NCBI GenBank assembly: GCA_900660155.1
Contig: CABFPE010000349.1
Location: 436,021 to 484,089, forward strand
Reading direction: 5' to 3'
DNA length: 48,069 bases
Origin: Hofstenia miamia
Lineage: Eukaryota > Xenacoelomorpha > Acoela > Hofsteniidae
This document shows, one piece after another, positions 1 through 11,480 of the stretch. How positions within the stretch are numbered: position 1 is the stretch's first letter; each line of letters starts with the position of its first letter. Made by a program: the position numbers and the translations under genes. A model generated the notes under the pieces. The model did no database searches. It saw only the letters and a list, made by a program, of their open reading frames with translations, and was not told the DNA's origin.

Positions 1-454
1 TTCTCTCTCTCAGCAGCAGCTCCATTGTTAAGATGCAGCTGGTATATGTGTTCCTGACATGCATGTCTAACTTTTGAGCATTGATCCTGTCTTCCATTAT
101 CTCTGCTTTATCTAAATAAGTTGGAGTGAGTTAAGTAGCCAAAAGGGCTTCTGTATATTAAATTAAGTTAATAAACCAAACAACTATTGTAAAGGAGAGA
201 ATTGGAAAAGTGCCACCTCCACTTACTGTTTTATCTAAGAAAAGTAATAGTTTTTCTACAAATAACCCACTAACAGCAGATTGACATGATGCATGATAGC
301 TTTAAATTCTGGGCATGTTATGTGGCACATCATCCTTGGCTGCAATGTTTGTTCTCTGCAGAAACAACACACTCATGTTACTGTCTTCACCAACTCAAAA
401 TGGATTGTTAAGATTAAAAGGAACCAAGTTAATGTGATTGCCATCTGAATCTAG

Positions 455-2265
455 TTGGAGAAAGTTACTGGACCTACTAGTCTTACCACCATTCACAATC
501 TCCCAGAAGACCTCCCAGAAAGAGTCACCTCATGTGTGAGTGAGGCATCTCACCCCCAACTCAGTAAACTTGCATATCAAGAGCTATGAGCTGCACTGGA
601 ACAAAATCATAGTGTCTTTAATTACATTTCTATCATTGTCAGACAAAGGGTTGGTGAGGAGCACTCTATCTGCATCTTTAAAAACAAGCCCATTCAATTA
701 CTTATCAGGCAAGTCTTATTGCAAATGGAATTGTGTAGGGAGCAAAAGCCTGTACACTGTCCCCACTGTCTTTAATTATCAAGGAAGCTGATTAAATTAT
801 ATCACTGAAATGGACAAACTGCTCAGCTATGAGTGTGATTTACAGAAACCTCATGAAAAGAGAGTTACATTTGGTTTCATCCTGGGATCCCTGAGATCAT
901 TGCCAACTAGAAGGGGCATGACATCTTGCCCATCATGATTAAGGAGGAAATCATTGAGAGAGGAAAGCAGAGGAATGACAAGATCCTAAGCCAGATTATC
1001 TAAAAGTTAAGGGAACCTGATGCTAATATTAGCCAACCAGCATTACAATACTTTATAAATATCACTGGAAGACTAATGACAATGGACTTCTCTATTCCAA
1101 GTGCAAGAACAACTACCTGGCTGTGCCTGAATACTACTATCACAATCTGGTAAGGCAAGTGCATGTGAAGTTTGTAAACATATACCAGGTAATAATTTAC
1201 AAGATTGTTATAAATATGTGAGAGGGCTGTAGCAAATGCACAATAAAATATATTCTTGCTTCAACATTGTTTGCTTTTGAATTATATTACTAACCCCTCT
1301 TAGATTCTTCATGGATTTTGATTTAATAAATATTGACTAAGATCTGGCAACAATTTGGGAGACACTGTGCTGTATCTGGGGTGACAACTAGTCCCTTAAC
1401 AGATGGCTGCCCAAATCATGGTCACTTTAAGTTATGGCTATGTGTATGTGTAGGGATTAACAACTTTTATTTCAATCATTTCATTTCTGTACATGCAATT
1501 AAATAGCACACTGCAAATATAATAAGACATTGGTGAATGTGAATGCATGGTAACTACATGCCATTTGTTTTACTATTTACATGAGCTGAGATAATAGAAC
1601 TTTGAGCTAAATTGTTTATTTGAGCTAGAAATTAATACTTGAGACACACAATTAGCACCTTGGCAAGTAAGGATGGCTTCATGGATATGGCTTTGGCTTG
1701 ATGCCATGTGAGTTGGTCACCTTTGGGGTTCTTTATGGAATTTCTATGTTTATTAGGCAAATCAGTGAACCACCAATGTTTCTTCCTTCTGTTAGAATGT
1801 GGGTCACTATCTGCTATGGTAAACTTTGCACCCTTTGATCTTACTCTTGAGTTTCTCAGTACTGCTAGAGTAGCCAGAGCTGGTGGAATGATTGAACAGC
1901 ATTTAATCAAATTCATTAGGGCTGCCATATCATAAGTAGTTGGAAAAAATTGGAGAAGAGTTATTGAAAGTATGGACTATTTTCACAATATATCAGTACA
2001 CTGCACCACAGCAGTTAGCCCTTTCAAGGCTATGTTTGTGTGAGAAGCTGAGACTCCAATAGTGATGATGATTCCTAACTACCACTATCTAACCCCTAAT
2101 AACTATGTTAAAAAAATTATGAAAGAGTTGCAATCAATACACACAACTGTATTTCATAACACTAAAATGTTGGCAGTCTGACAGCAAAGAGCATTTAATA
2201 AGAAATTATAAGGGGAGACCCATAAGAAGGGCAATAGTGTAATTTCCAGTTACAGATGATAAACT
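455..2265 (+). mobile_element. Decayed Ty3/Gypsy pol fragment, interrupted by an inverted LTR-like insert
   Basis: Three pieces of Gypsy pol can be read on this strand. About 455-755 matches, in its own frame, the region just before reverse transcriptase in the minus-strand Gypsy element of this window (shared pattern HSVFNY versus HKVFNY, then EHSI and KPIQLL versus HPIRLL). About 1075-1254 resembles the integrase zinc-binding region (GLLYSK, LAVPEYYYHN, ending EGCSKC). About 1985-2265 is the integrase C-terminal part (AVSPFKAMF, then a Lys-rich region). Reverse transcriptase and RNase H are missing between the first two pieces. The integrase core is broken by the LTR-like insert at 1341-1880. 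In-frame stops are mostly TGA; the TGA after MFV sits where Gypsy integrases commonly have Arg. Non-functional relic. Confidence 0.75.
1341..1880 (-). repeat. LTR-like repeat, copy 1 (inverted relative to copy 2)
   Basis: This stretch is the reverse complement of 6381-7034, with many substitutions but clear collinearity along its whole length. It contains AATAAA-type signals in the minus orientation and a short open stretch at one end. It sits inside a Gypsy integrase relic, between the zinc-binding part and the C-terminal part, so it is a later insertion. A solo LTR is the simplest reading; no clear TG...CA ends or target duplication were found. Confidence 0.6.
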
Positions 2266-5200
2266 TTTAAAAATTTTGTTTTCAATCCCTTATTTAGGAT
2301 ATAAATGCATTAAATAAATTTAAAACTATGTTGCATCTCAGACAATACATTTATGATCAAACATATTATATTCAAAGAGCACTCTTTCTTGATAAAATCT
2401 CATTGATCATATTGGTCTATTCTGATAAGACACCTCAAGTACCCAGAATTTAAGTCCAGTTTGAGTTACTCAGTCTGAATTCAAGTACTCATGTTTCATG
2501 TATTTGTTTGCAAAAATTGAAGTTCAATTATGTTTTGCTAATTTTACAATAATATTTAAATTATGGGAATAAAAATATCTATTTCAATTTGAGGGAGAAA
2601 TTGAAATATTATATAAATTATATTTTATAGTATTTTTAAGCAGATTTTCAATGGAGTTAAAATTTGTAAATTAATGATTTCTATTCTAATAAATTATATT
2701 TTATAGTATTTTTAAGCAGATTTTCAATGGAGTTAAAATTTGTAAATTAATGGTTTCTATTCTAATTTTATAATTAGCCATTCATGCTCAAGTGTATAAC
2801 ATTCCAAATACTTGAAAACCCTTATAAACCCAGCCATAACATTAATTATGACAATATTCAATGATGGTATACATAGGTTTTTTCATAATAACAATTGTAT
2901 AATTGAATAATTTGTGGAATACTTAACTTTTTTAATAACAACAACTGTACAGTATGTAGAATTAGAATAGTATATATTAAACATTTTAGCTAGCTAACTA
3001 ATTCTGCAATCAAGTGTTCCATCAGGTAACACATACTTGTTTTGTGAATAAAATCAGGAATTACTTGGTCAACTAATCATTCAATTTTAAGCATACCCAA
3101 ATTTGACAATTGAATACAAATTAAACAAAGGTTTTTACAAGTATCATGAGAATAGCAAAACAATGGGCTCAAAAACCAATGCAGAATTCAGTTCTTTGGA
3201 AATGACATTTTTTATCCTCATCCAATCTTTTTTTTCATCTGTGGGAATGATATTGAAAATTGCAATTTTGATTATTAATTCATCTCATTTGAGCAGCATG
3301 CAATGCTGTGCTTCACACATTTTCCTTTGTTGTTCATAAACATAATATACTTGCTTTGATAATTATATTAGATATAGATTTTAATTGTAATCAGTTGCAT
3401 GTCATTAACATATTTGCTGAAATCTATGTATGAAATAGCTAGTCAGCAAATTTCTATTATTTCCTGAAAAACCCATACATTATTGACTTGTTATTAACAT
3501 GATGTGATCAATAGAATCAAAAACCTTACAGAGATGTAAACAAACAATAGAATAAATTTACAACCAATGATGTTTTCAGGAAAATGCCTTGAATTTGAAA
3601 GATAGGGGCCATTGCATTGCAATGTTCAATAAATTAATCATAGTTGCACTTATATGAAATATTTTCCCATGTTTTCATTGAGATTCTTTAATATAATGGC
3701 ATTAGTATTCACTTTTATTTACAGAATATTTAAATTAATATTTTAGAGTTTAGCATCAAAGATGCTGTGAGGGGGACAATAACCAGCAGGAAGGGCAATA
3801 CCCCTTCACCTTAGCCACAGCCCTAAGGGATTTCCATTTTTTGGTAAAACGTAATAGGTCATAGAGCATCAGCAGTGGAGAAATTCTTAGGAAATCCAAA
3901 TTGAGTGTTTAACAGGGGAGTGTATTTATTTAGGTATTCTTTTATATGATGATGCAATTACAGATAAGCTATAGATATCAATTTCAGGGTGGTATTCCAA
4001 AGTTATATGGCTGTACATTCAAAAGATGGGTTTTGATTTGAATAAAATGAAAATAACAAAAAATATGAAAAAATGGAAGATTTTAATCAAAAATTCATAC
4101 AGAAGTGAAAATTTATCCACATTTTTCAAAGTTGCCAAATAAAACATACCAACTATATATTTTGTCTAAGAGACAATTATTTTGATGCATTCAGCAGTAA
4201 TTTGGGAACAAAAATTACTAAATTGTTATAATTGACATTAATTTTTGTTTAAGTGAAATGCTGCAAATTTCTTCCTATTTATTTTGAATGATTTATATAA
4301 TATACACACATTTTTGCAATGAATTATTTTCAGAAATGGAAACTCAAAGATTTTGATAATCATGATGCAATGTATCCAGATACATAATATATTGCTGTCA
4401 TATTGTACATATACAAGAAATTTCCAATATATATATATACTAAATCATACAAATTTTGTAGTACTTGTAGAAAATTTAAAAATTGTACATTTCATTAAAA
4501 TAGTAATGAAACATAAAATTTTTAAATTTAAATTATTTCTTAAAAATGAAAAAATTTGATTTAACAATGTGTTCAATGAGAAATTCATAAATGTTATGTC
4601 CAACCTAGTATTACAAATATAATGCTTAATGGAATCTGAAAAAAGAGTTACTTGCCATTGGCATATTAATTTATTCTACAATAACTATAGAAACTTCTAA
4701 AGTAAGATTGATCAAAATGCTTCATAACCATGTTAGTAAGTTAATTATAATAATTATACTTACTATATACAATGTAAAAAATTATATTATCAGTTGATTC
4801 ACTCTGCAATATGTAATAAATAAAAATAAATAATATAATATAGTAGTAATGGAAAGAAGTATGATTTGGAATAGAAGTGCTTATATGAAAAAATGCATAA
4901 AGTTACAGTTTATGATGCAGCTGTGAGTTTGAATGCTACTCAGAGAACTACTGAAAAATGGATTAGGATTACATATGTTCATATGCATAGACTCAGAGGC
5001 ACACCTAAAGGGGTATTGGGGAATGCCCTCTCCCTCTCAACAGAGCACAGATACTTCCATTGCTTATGAAATGCATTCCTATAAAAATCATAGTACATAT
5101 ATATTTAGCATTTGTTCTACTATATCTGCAATTGTAAGCAATATTTAATTGATTAATCTATTGAATACTTTAGAAAAAGAAAGATTACCAATATTTTGCA

Positions 5201-6027
5201 ATTATTTAAGGTTCACTTAAAATGTTCTACCAATTATTAACAGATGAGAATCTTCCTGAAACATTTAACCAAGTCCAGATTTGAGAATAATTATTTTCCT
5301 GCCTAGTAAATGAATATAGTATTGACTGCTGCAAGTGTAACTGCACTGTTTGATGACCCACAAATATATTGTGCTACCACCACCAAACCCAATTTTTTGT
5401 ATATTGAAAACATAACATTAACCATATTTAGTTCTACATTATCTTCTGTCAGACACCTGACATTGTAATGTCAAACCTAAAGTAATTAAGTAATGATCAC
5501 CACTTTTATATAAGGTATCTAAGGTAGAACCAAATTTGCACTTAGTGATTATGAGTATTGGCAAAATTTAACTCAGATTTTTCTAGAACAATTTCCTTTT
5601 AGTGCTAACAGAAGTATGAGGCATGTGTAACCTTGGTTGATATTTCACAATAATGATTTTTTCTTTAAAAAGTTTCTATGTGTTATGTGTTAGGTTTGGT
5701 TTTTATACAACACAAAATAGGTTAGTTTACTATGATTTTTATCTAGGACTTTCATTCCAATTTTTGCCAAAAGTGAAATTTAGCCATTTTGATTTAGATG
5801 CTTATGAAATTATATTTTGTTAAAGTGAAAATAATTTGAACAAGTTTTCTGTATTTTTTAATTTTAGTGAAATATGGTTAACTTCATAGCAATGCTAATA
5901 AAAACAACAGAAAAACAAAATATTAAATTAAAGTATGGCAAGTTACAAAGTGTAACTAAATATATTTTGTGACAGTACATTCTTAATATGAAATGATCCA
6001 GAATCCTGTTCTTTCTTCTGTTAACAG
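2266..6027. other. AT-rich non-coding stretch
   Basis: No convincing coding region, RNA gene or named transposon was found. The short open frames here have no recognisable motif. Only one CpG (3850-3851) was seen in the whole stretch. It includes a 76-bp tandem duplication at 2615-2766. Confidence 0.6.
2615..2766. repeat. 76-bp tandem duplication
   Basis: Two adjacent copies of a 76-bp unit start at 2615 and 2691. They differ by about one base in the part compared (TTAATGATTT versus TTAATGGTTT), so the duplication is recent relative to the surrounding decay. Confidence 0.9.
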
Positions 6028-6176
6028 GAGTTGAAGTCAGAAATGGACCTGTGGTGGGCCAAGGCTTAACTGACCTATTAGAAAAATGCCCTGAAATTGA
6101 AAAAATATGCTATTATTCAACAGTTGTAGAGAATACTATACAATTTCTTAAACATCATTTTGAAATTGGACATTAG
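6028..6176 (+). CDS. Possible orphan 3-prime terminal exon, unidentified protein
   Basis: A good acceptor context (TTCTTTCTTCTGTTAACAG) is followed by 48 complete codons open to a TAG at 6174-6176. The peptide reads like a folded protein end, not random AT-rich sequence: it contains NGPVVGQGLTDLLEKCPEIE and later VVENTIQFLKHHFEIGH. I do not recognise the family. No upstream exons on this strand were found, so this may be the last exon of a gene whose other exons lie off the left edge or are lost, a retained pseudogene fragment, or a coincidence. The acceptor is CAG type, unlike the TAG acceptors of the gene in the right half. Confidence 0.35.
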
Positions 6177-6380
6177 TATTATATGCTCTTCAAAAACTCC
6201 ATTTAAAATTTTTACTTTTAGTGAGCACATTTTATTAGAAGTTCAACTTTAGTCTGGCATGCCACAAAATTGTAGAAAATTTCTTAACAAGCAATACTAA
6301 AATGTGTTGAATTTGAATTGAGTGGGTTGGCAATGATTTAGGCCTGGCAAGAATTGGGTCTAATGTAGAATTGTGGGGGA
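6177..6380. other. Short AT-rich spacer
   Basis: Nothing identifiable lies between the possible terminal exon and the second LTR-like copy. No clear AATAAA was seen just after the TAG. Confidence 0.5.
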
Positions 6381-7034
6381 GCTCTGGCTACTCTAGCAGT
6401 ACTGAGAAACTCAAGAGTAAGATCAAAGGTTGCAAAGTTTACCATAGCAGAGAGTGACCCACATTCCAACAGAAGGAAGAAACATTGGTGGTTCACTGAT
6501 TTGCCTAATAAACACAGAAATTCCATAAAGAACTCCAACAGTGACCAATTCACATGGCATCATGCTGAAGCCATATCCACAAAGCCATCCTTACTTGCCA
6601 AGGTGCTAATTGTGTGTCTCTAGTTGTAATTTCTAGCTCAATAAACAATTTATCTCAGAGTTCTATTATCTCAGCTCATGTAAATAGTAAAACAAAAGGC
6701 ATGTAATTACCATGCATTCATGTTCACCAATGGCTTATTATATTTGCAGTTTGCTATTTAATAGCATGTACAGAAATGAAATGATTGAAATAAAAGTTGT
6801 TAATAATAAATAATAAACAAAAGGCACATAATTGCTGTGCATTCATGTTTGCCAACAGCATAGTATATCTGCATGGTTTTATTTTATGTGCATGTACAAC
6901 CTATTGAATAAAAGTTGATATTCCTTACATGTAATTATAACCTAAAGTGACCATGATTCAGGCTGTCACCATTAAGGAGCTATTTGGAGCCACAGACCCA
7001 GTGCAGTTTCCTCCCAAATTGTTGCTGGATCTTA
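6381..7034 (+). repeat. LTR-like repeat, copy 2, with internal duplication
   Basis: Inverted partner of 1341-1880. It is longer because a segment of about 115 bp is duplicated in tandem (about 6691-6808 and 6809-6925; both copies carry AAACAAAAGGCA near the start and AATAAAAGTTG near the end). The duplicated AATAAA-containing block is typical of how LTRs vary in their U3/R region. The flanks do not show the rest of an element. Confidence 0.6.
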
Positions 7035-7462
7035 AGTGATAGTTATCATAACCAAATCTTTGATGATAATCTAAGAGGGGGTTACTAGATAATGAAAGCA
7101 AGAAAGATCAAACACAGTTGAAGGAAGACAAATTTATTGTGTGCTTCACTACAGTTCTCTCAGATATTTATTACAAAAATTGTAAATTATTACCTAGATA
7201 CTGTTTACAGTTTCAAACACAATTTCCATTGCAAAGTTAAAATGACCTTCACATGTACTTTGAACTGAGGGGACAAATAATAATGTGATCAAATAACTAC
7301 ACTAAAAAATGTGAACAAATTGAATTAAAGAAATTGATTCAAATTGATAGCACCTAATCATTAAATAAGGACGTCAAAAAGATGTAACACCATTTTCAGA
7401 GTGCCAAATAATAAAATTGAAAAATAGGGCCCTGAGTGACTCTAAACACCCCCCATTACCAG
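7035..7462. other. AT-rich spacer
   Basis: Nothing identifiable. It lies downstream of the unidentified minus-strand open frame that ends at 7463. Confidence 0.5.
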
Positions 7463-8641
7463 TTAAGTTTGTGGTAGGAGTTGGACTGTAGGACCTGACA
7501 GGAGCTTCTGGGTTTCCTCCACAATCTCATGAACTAGGATGTTATCCCAAGATAACATTTTGGCATATCAGAGTCACCAGGTAATTTGCATTAAAGCCTC
7601 CCTTTGGGTCACAGCCTTGTTCTTTACATGAAAGAATGGTATCTCTGGTAGTTGGAATTTGATGGGACAGTAACAATGGAGGTTGTTCAATCTTCTAGTA
7701 AAAGTATCATAGAAATGCTCATAAAGCCACAGACCTTTTAATGCAACCATTAAAGTCATTAGCATGTTGTTGTCAGAAGTGTGGGCATTGTCTGTGCTGA
7801 TCCTGGTGTTCAGGTAGAAGTATGTAAATAACTCTCTAAATGAGACCATGCAAGTGGCATGGTCCATAAACAAAGAACAATATTCATTGACTTGTTGCAG
7901 TGTCATTTCCTCTGGATCTGTGATCTCTGCTCATAATATGGTAAAAATTGCAATCCTTTTCATAACATCATAGTAGCAGGTGAGGGTCTCAATGTTATTG
8001 ATTAACTTTTGATTTCCTGATGGCTGGAACAAAATAAGAACTCATGGATCTAGGGTGGCAATTTTATTGTGGACCTTCTGCTGCTGAGCTGATATTGGCT
8101 GCCCCTTTTGAAAAATGTCTTTGATGGTTAGTTTGCCATCAATGTAGACTCACTCAAGATTACCACCCTCAATAAGAGTATCTCTTGTTTGTTTGAACTC
8201 AGAAGTTTGCATGGCTTGTGTAACTTCTGCAGCTGTTGATAAATAATTAATTTTCTCAGAGAGGTGAGCAGAGACCTTTCTACATCCTTTCTTCACTCAC
8301 CAAGATGGGAGGATCAACAGAGTCATATTGCATTGTGGAGGTATGCATAGCAGATTATTCTTCTCTGCATTTGTCTCAACCTGGTCAAACTCAACCTTCT
8401 TCTTCAGCATGGCTGTTCTGATAGTGATGGGATTGTAAATTTTTGCGTCTTTATTTGTATCCCAAAACATGGTTCAAAGTCCAAGTTGATGGAGCTTGTT
8501 GATCTGGGCATTGGAAATCCTTAGACAAGTTGGAGGGGTGGCATTGGTGTATTGTGTGACATTGTGATCAAGTGGTCTATGTAATTTAAAAGACACACTC
8601 AAAAGGCTTGCCTCGCTCGCCTTTTGAGCTTTTTTGCCCAA
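7463..8641 (-). pseudogene. Unidentified 392-codon open frame broken by seven TGA codons
   Basis: Reading the minus strand from 8641 (TTG; no ATG upstream in frame) to a TAA at 7463-7465 gives 392 sense positions in one unbroken frame, with no frameshift. Seven in-frame stops occur and all seven are TGA. The remaining sequence looks like a genuine soluble protein: KKVEFDQVE, YIDGKLTIKDIFQKGQP, AEITDPEEMTLQQVNEYC, ALKGLWLYEHFYDTFTRRL. Arg appears as AGA/AGG rather than CGN where I checked. I do not recognise the family. It could be a gene of an endogenised virus or large transposon, because its neighbours are retroelements, but that is inference from context only. The first 40 codons recur at 10274-10158, where the copy is cut off by a Gypsy fragment. 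Confidence 0.6.
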
Positions 8642-9139
8642 TGAGTTTAAAATTTATGAAATATTTATATAAATATTTTATACACAAAATTTTATTTAAA
8701 TTAAAATGATGAAAAGTATGGTTTAAGTGCTTCATCTTGGAAATTATTTGTAACTCATCAAAAGATGAGCTACAAAGGTGGAAGGTTCTTTTCCTGGGTA
8801 AATCACAATTCTGAAATATGTTATATTACACTTTTGAAAGAGGCCATTCTTGCCTAATGGCATAGTTAAAACTTTGTACATTTTTAAAAAAACTTGTTTT
8901 AAATAATATCATTGTAAATAATATTTTGAAACACTTTCACTGTACAGTTTTGTGACTTAATCAAAACTGATAAATTTCCAAAATTTAAACGTCTAATTTG
9001 ATGTAATTAAACATAAAAATAGTATTGGATTCACAATAAATATTTTTGTACAAAAATAGTTAGATGCAAAAGAATCTCTCAATTCTTGCTTGCATTTGTA
9101 ACAAAAAAAGACAGGCAAAAAGTATTATTCAAGTTACAA
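8530..9139. repeat. Direct repeat of about 610 bp, copy 1
   Basis: Nearly identical to 10158-10785. The differences seen are a few substitutions and a 17-bp segment present only in copy 2. It contains the 5-prime end of the unidentified minus-strand frame and about 490 bp of AT-rich sequence upstream of it. The two copies flank a Gypsy RT/RNase H fragment that contains the N at 9147. Confidence 0.85.
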
Positions 9140-10157
9140 AATGGAAGNAAGGTACTAAAAAATAAGACACACAGAATGGAGGAAGGAGTCAATGCCTATA
9201 TAGATGACATCATAGTCACAAGTGACACAGTCCAAAAACATCTGGAAAAATTGGAAAGAATGTTAAAAATCTTAGAAAATGCGGGACTTCATATTAACAG
9301 AAATAAGTGTGACATTCTCAAAAAGAAAATAGTGTTTCTCAGAAGAACAATAGAAAAGGGCAGAATATGCATGAAGGACAATGCTAGGGAAATGACCTGA
9401 AAGATAGAAAAACCAAATAATAAAAAAGTCATACAGGGAATTATGGGATTCTTCAACTATTATGGGACTTTTATCCCAAATATAGCTGGTAAGACAGCAA
9501 AGATGACCAAATTGAAGAGGAAATTGGTGCCATTTGTATGGACTTGGCAGGAGCAGGAGGAACTGGACAATATCAAAGAAGAACTGGCAAAATTACCCTC
9601 CCTCAACACACCAGATTATAATGAAAAATTCATACTAGACTGCAATGTGAGCAAGGTGGCAATCAGAGCAACATTGGGACAAATGAAGAACAGAAAAGAG
9701 GTACCCATTCAGTTTTTTAGTTATAAACTGAGAACAAGCAAAGAAAACTACTGCTCTACTAAGGTAGAGATGCTCGCATTGATTGAGAGTATTAAGAAAT
9801 GTCTCCACTTCCTCATTGGCAGAGAATTTAGAGTACAAATGGACAATAGCAGAGTGGCCTGGTTAAAGAAGTTCTCTGGGGATAAGTCCGGAATAGTGTC
9901 ATGGTGGATCAAATACCTAAATGAATTCACATTTACCATTGAACATAGGAAAGGCACATTGCATAACAATGCAGATTTCTGGACATCACTGCCAGAATAC
10001 CAGAGAGATGCAGCAAAAACAGATGGAGAGAAGAATTGAATCCAGTGGTGCAAGGGACAGTGTCCAAGCTGCCAGCACTCACACAGGGGAAACCCTGCAT
10101 GGGAGTCCCATTACGAGAAATAGAAAAATCCATATCCATAAGAACAAGAATAAGTAA
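9140..10157 (+). mobile_element. Ty3/Gypsy pol fragment: end of reverse transcriptase, connection, RNase H
   Basis: The plus strand encodes the C-terminal part of a Gypsy reverse transcriptase with an intact YIDD box (AYIDDIIVTSDTVQKHLEKL), the thumb/connection (IQGIMGFFNYYGTFIPNIAG) and an RNase H domain. RNase H acidic positions are visible in FILDCNVSK, TKVEMLALIE and VQMDNSRVAW. It ends at EHRKGTLHNNADFWTSLP, which corresponds to the usual His-Arg-Lys-Gly...Asn-Ala-Asp motif after RNase H. One TGA at about 9398-9400 breaks the frame, and the N at 9147 lies near its start. No integrase, gag or LTR accompanies it. The bounding direct repeats are not obvious LTRs. Confidence 0.85.
9147..9147. 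other. Single N, probable contig join
   Basis: One ambiguous base lies within the Gypsy fragment, eight bases after the 610-bp direct repeat ends. Because a near copy of the left flank recurs at 10158-10785, the join is suspect. Confidence 0.8.
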
Positions 10158-10785
10158 ACAAGTTGGAGGGGTGGCATTGGTGTATTGTGTGACATTGTGA
10201 TCAAGTGGTCTATGTAATTTAAAAGACACACTCAAAAGGCTTGCTTCGCTCGCCTTTTGAGCTTTTTTGCCCAATGAGTTTAAAATTTATGAAATATTTA
10301 TATAAATATTTTATACACAAAATTTTATTTAAATTAAAATGATAGAAATAATTAAAAATGTGAAAAGTATGGTTTAAGTGCTTCATCTTGGAAATTATTT
10401 GTAACTCATCAAAAGATGAGCTACAAAGGTGGAAGGTTCATTTCCTGGGTAAATCACAATTCTGAAATATGTTATATTACACTTTTGAAAGAGGCCATTC
10501 TTGCCTAATGGCATAGTTAAAACTTTGTACATTTTTAAAAAAACTTGTTTTAAATAATATCATTGTAAATAATATTTTGAAACACTTTCACTGTACAGTT
10601 TTGTGACTTAATCAAAACTGATAAATTTCCAAAATTTAAACGTCTAATTTGATGTAATTAAACATAAAAATAGTATTGGATTCACAATAAATATTTTTGT
10701 ACAAAAATAGTTAGATGCAAAAGAATCTCTCAATTCTTGCTTGCATTTCTAACAAAAAAAGACAGGGAAAAAGCATTATTCAAGT
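10158..10785. repeat. Direct repeat of about 628 bp, copy 2
   Basis: Second copy of 8530-9139. On the minus strand it carries the first 40 codons of the unidentified frame (10274 down to 10158), after which the sequence changes abruptly into the Gypsy fragment. The copy of that frame here is therefore a truncated stub. Confidence 0.85.
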
Positions 10786-11000
10786 TACAAAACACATTAC
10801 ATCATAAAATACAGTAATACTGTGTTAAAGTCCTTTCTTGTATTCATGTGAAATGGAAGTTCAAAGATTATATGTATAATAACTGTGTTAATCTTTTATG
10901 CTATTAAGAACATTATAAATGTAAGCAATAAATTTTTATAAAAAAAAATTATCAGACATTGCCACAAATGTCATAAAGCAGTTTAGAACACAAAAAAAAA

Positions 11001-11070
11001 GGTCTTTACTGGTTTTGACACCCAGTACCTCTCTGGTCTGTGTCTGCCTTCCTAACCACTGCACCACTTG
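11001..11070 (-). mobile_element. tRNA-derived SINE head (RNA polymerase III promoter-like)
   Basis: On the minus strand, TGGTGCAGTGG (11066-11056) matches the tRNA box A consensus perfectly. A box B-like element, GGGTGTCAAAACC, follows about 33 nt later. This spacing is right for a tRNA-type internal promoter. No cloverleaf acceptor stem or anticodon arm can be assigned with confidence, and an A/T-rich body follows on the minus strand, so a SINE head is more likely than a functional tRNA gene. Confidence 0.65.
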
Positions 11071-11127
11071 AAAAAACTTTAATTAATATTATTAATATAA
11101 TATCCTACAACTGGATATTATATATGC

Positions 11128-11480
11128 ACAGCTCTCTTTTAGCTTCAGGCTTCAAGTTGTAATGTTCAATTAAGTTTCTTAAAATGCCATTTTATTTCTA
11201 AAAACTATCACCAATTTGTGATTTTTAGTGTGGACCATTGTAGAGTTGTGACCAAACAATTTTTGAACATTTTTAAGGCTTCAAAACTCAGGCGATATTG
11301 GGCCAAAATTAAAATAAATTTGCATCTATATAGTAGAGTATATTGGTTTTCTCTATGGTAAATTTAGAGTGGCCATCTTTAATAATCAAGCAGCCATGTT
11401 TACTTTAATACCAAACAAATACTGATTTTGTCACATTTTATCACAATTTTGCAGTTTTTTGCCTCTAGATTGCGTAATTT
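11128..11480. repeat. Diverged direct repeat of about 350 bp, copy 1
   Basis: Collinear with 11625-11985 but with many differences. Shared blocks include GGCTTCAAGTT versus GGCTTAAAGTT, CCATCTTTAATAATCAAGCA, and ACAAATACTGATTTTGTCAC. In copy 2 the right end overlaps the last codons of the unidentified frame ending at 11939. Confidence 0.8.

Noticed and set aside
540..791. 83-codon plus-strand frame starting at 540
   Set aside because: It overlaps a better-supported Gypsy pol reading in another frame and has no recognisable motif.
7463..8641. Alternative genetic code with TGA as a sense codon
   Set aside because: TGA also breaks Gypsy pol at positions where Arg is usual, and CpG is almost absent, so CGA decay is simpler. 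The right-half gene uses TGA as its terminator and has no internal TGA.
11001..11070. Functional tRNA gene
   Set aside because: Box A and B are present but no complete cloverleaf or clear acceptor stem could be drawn.
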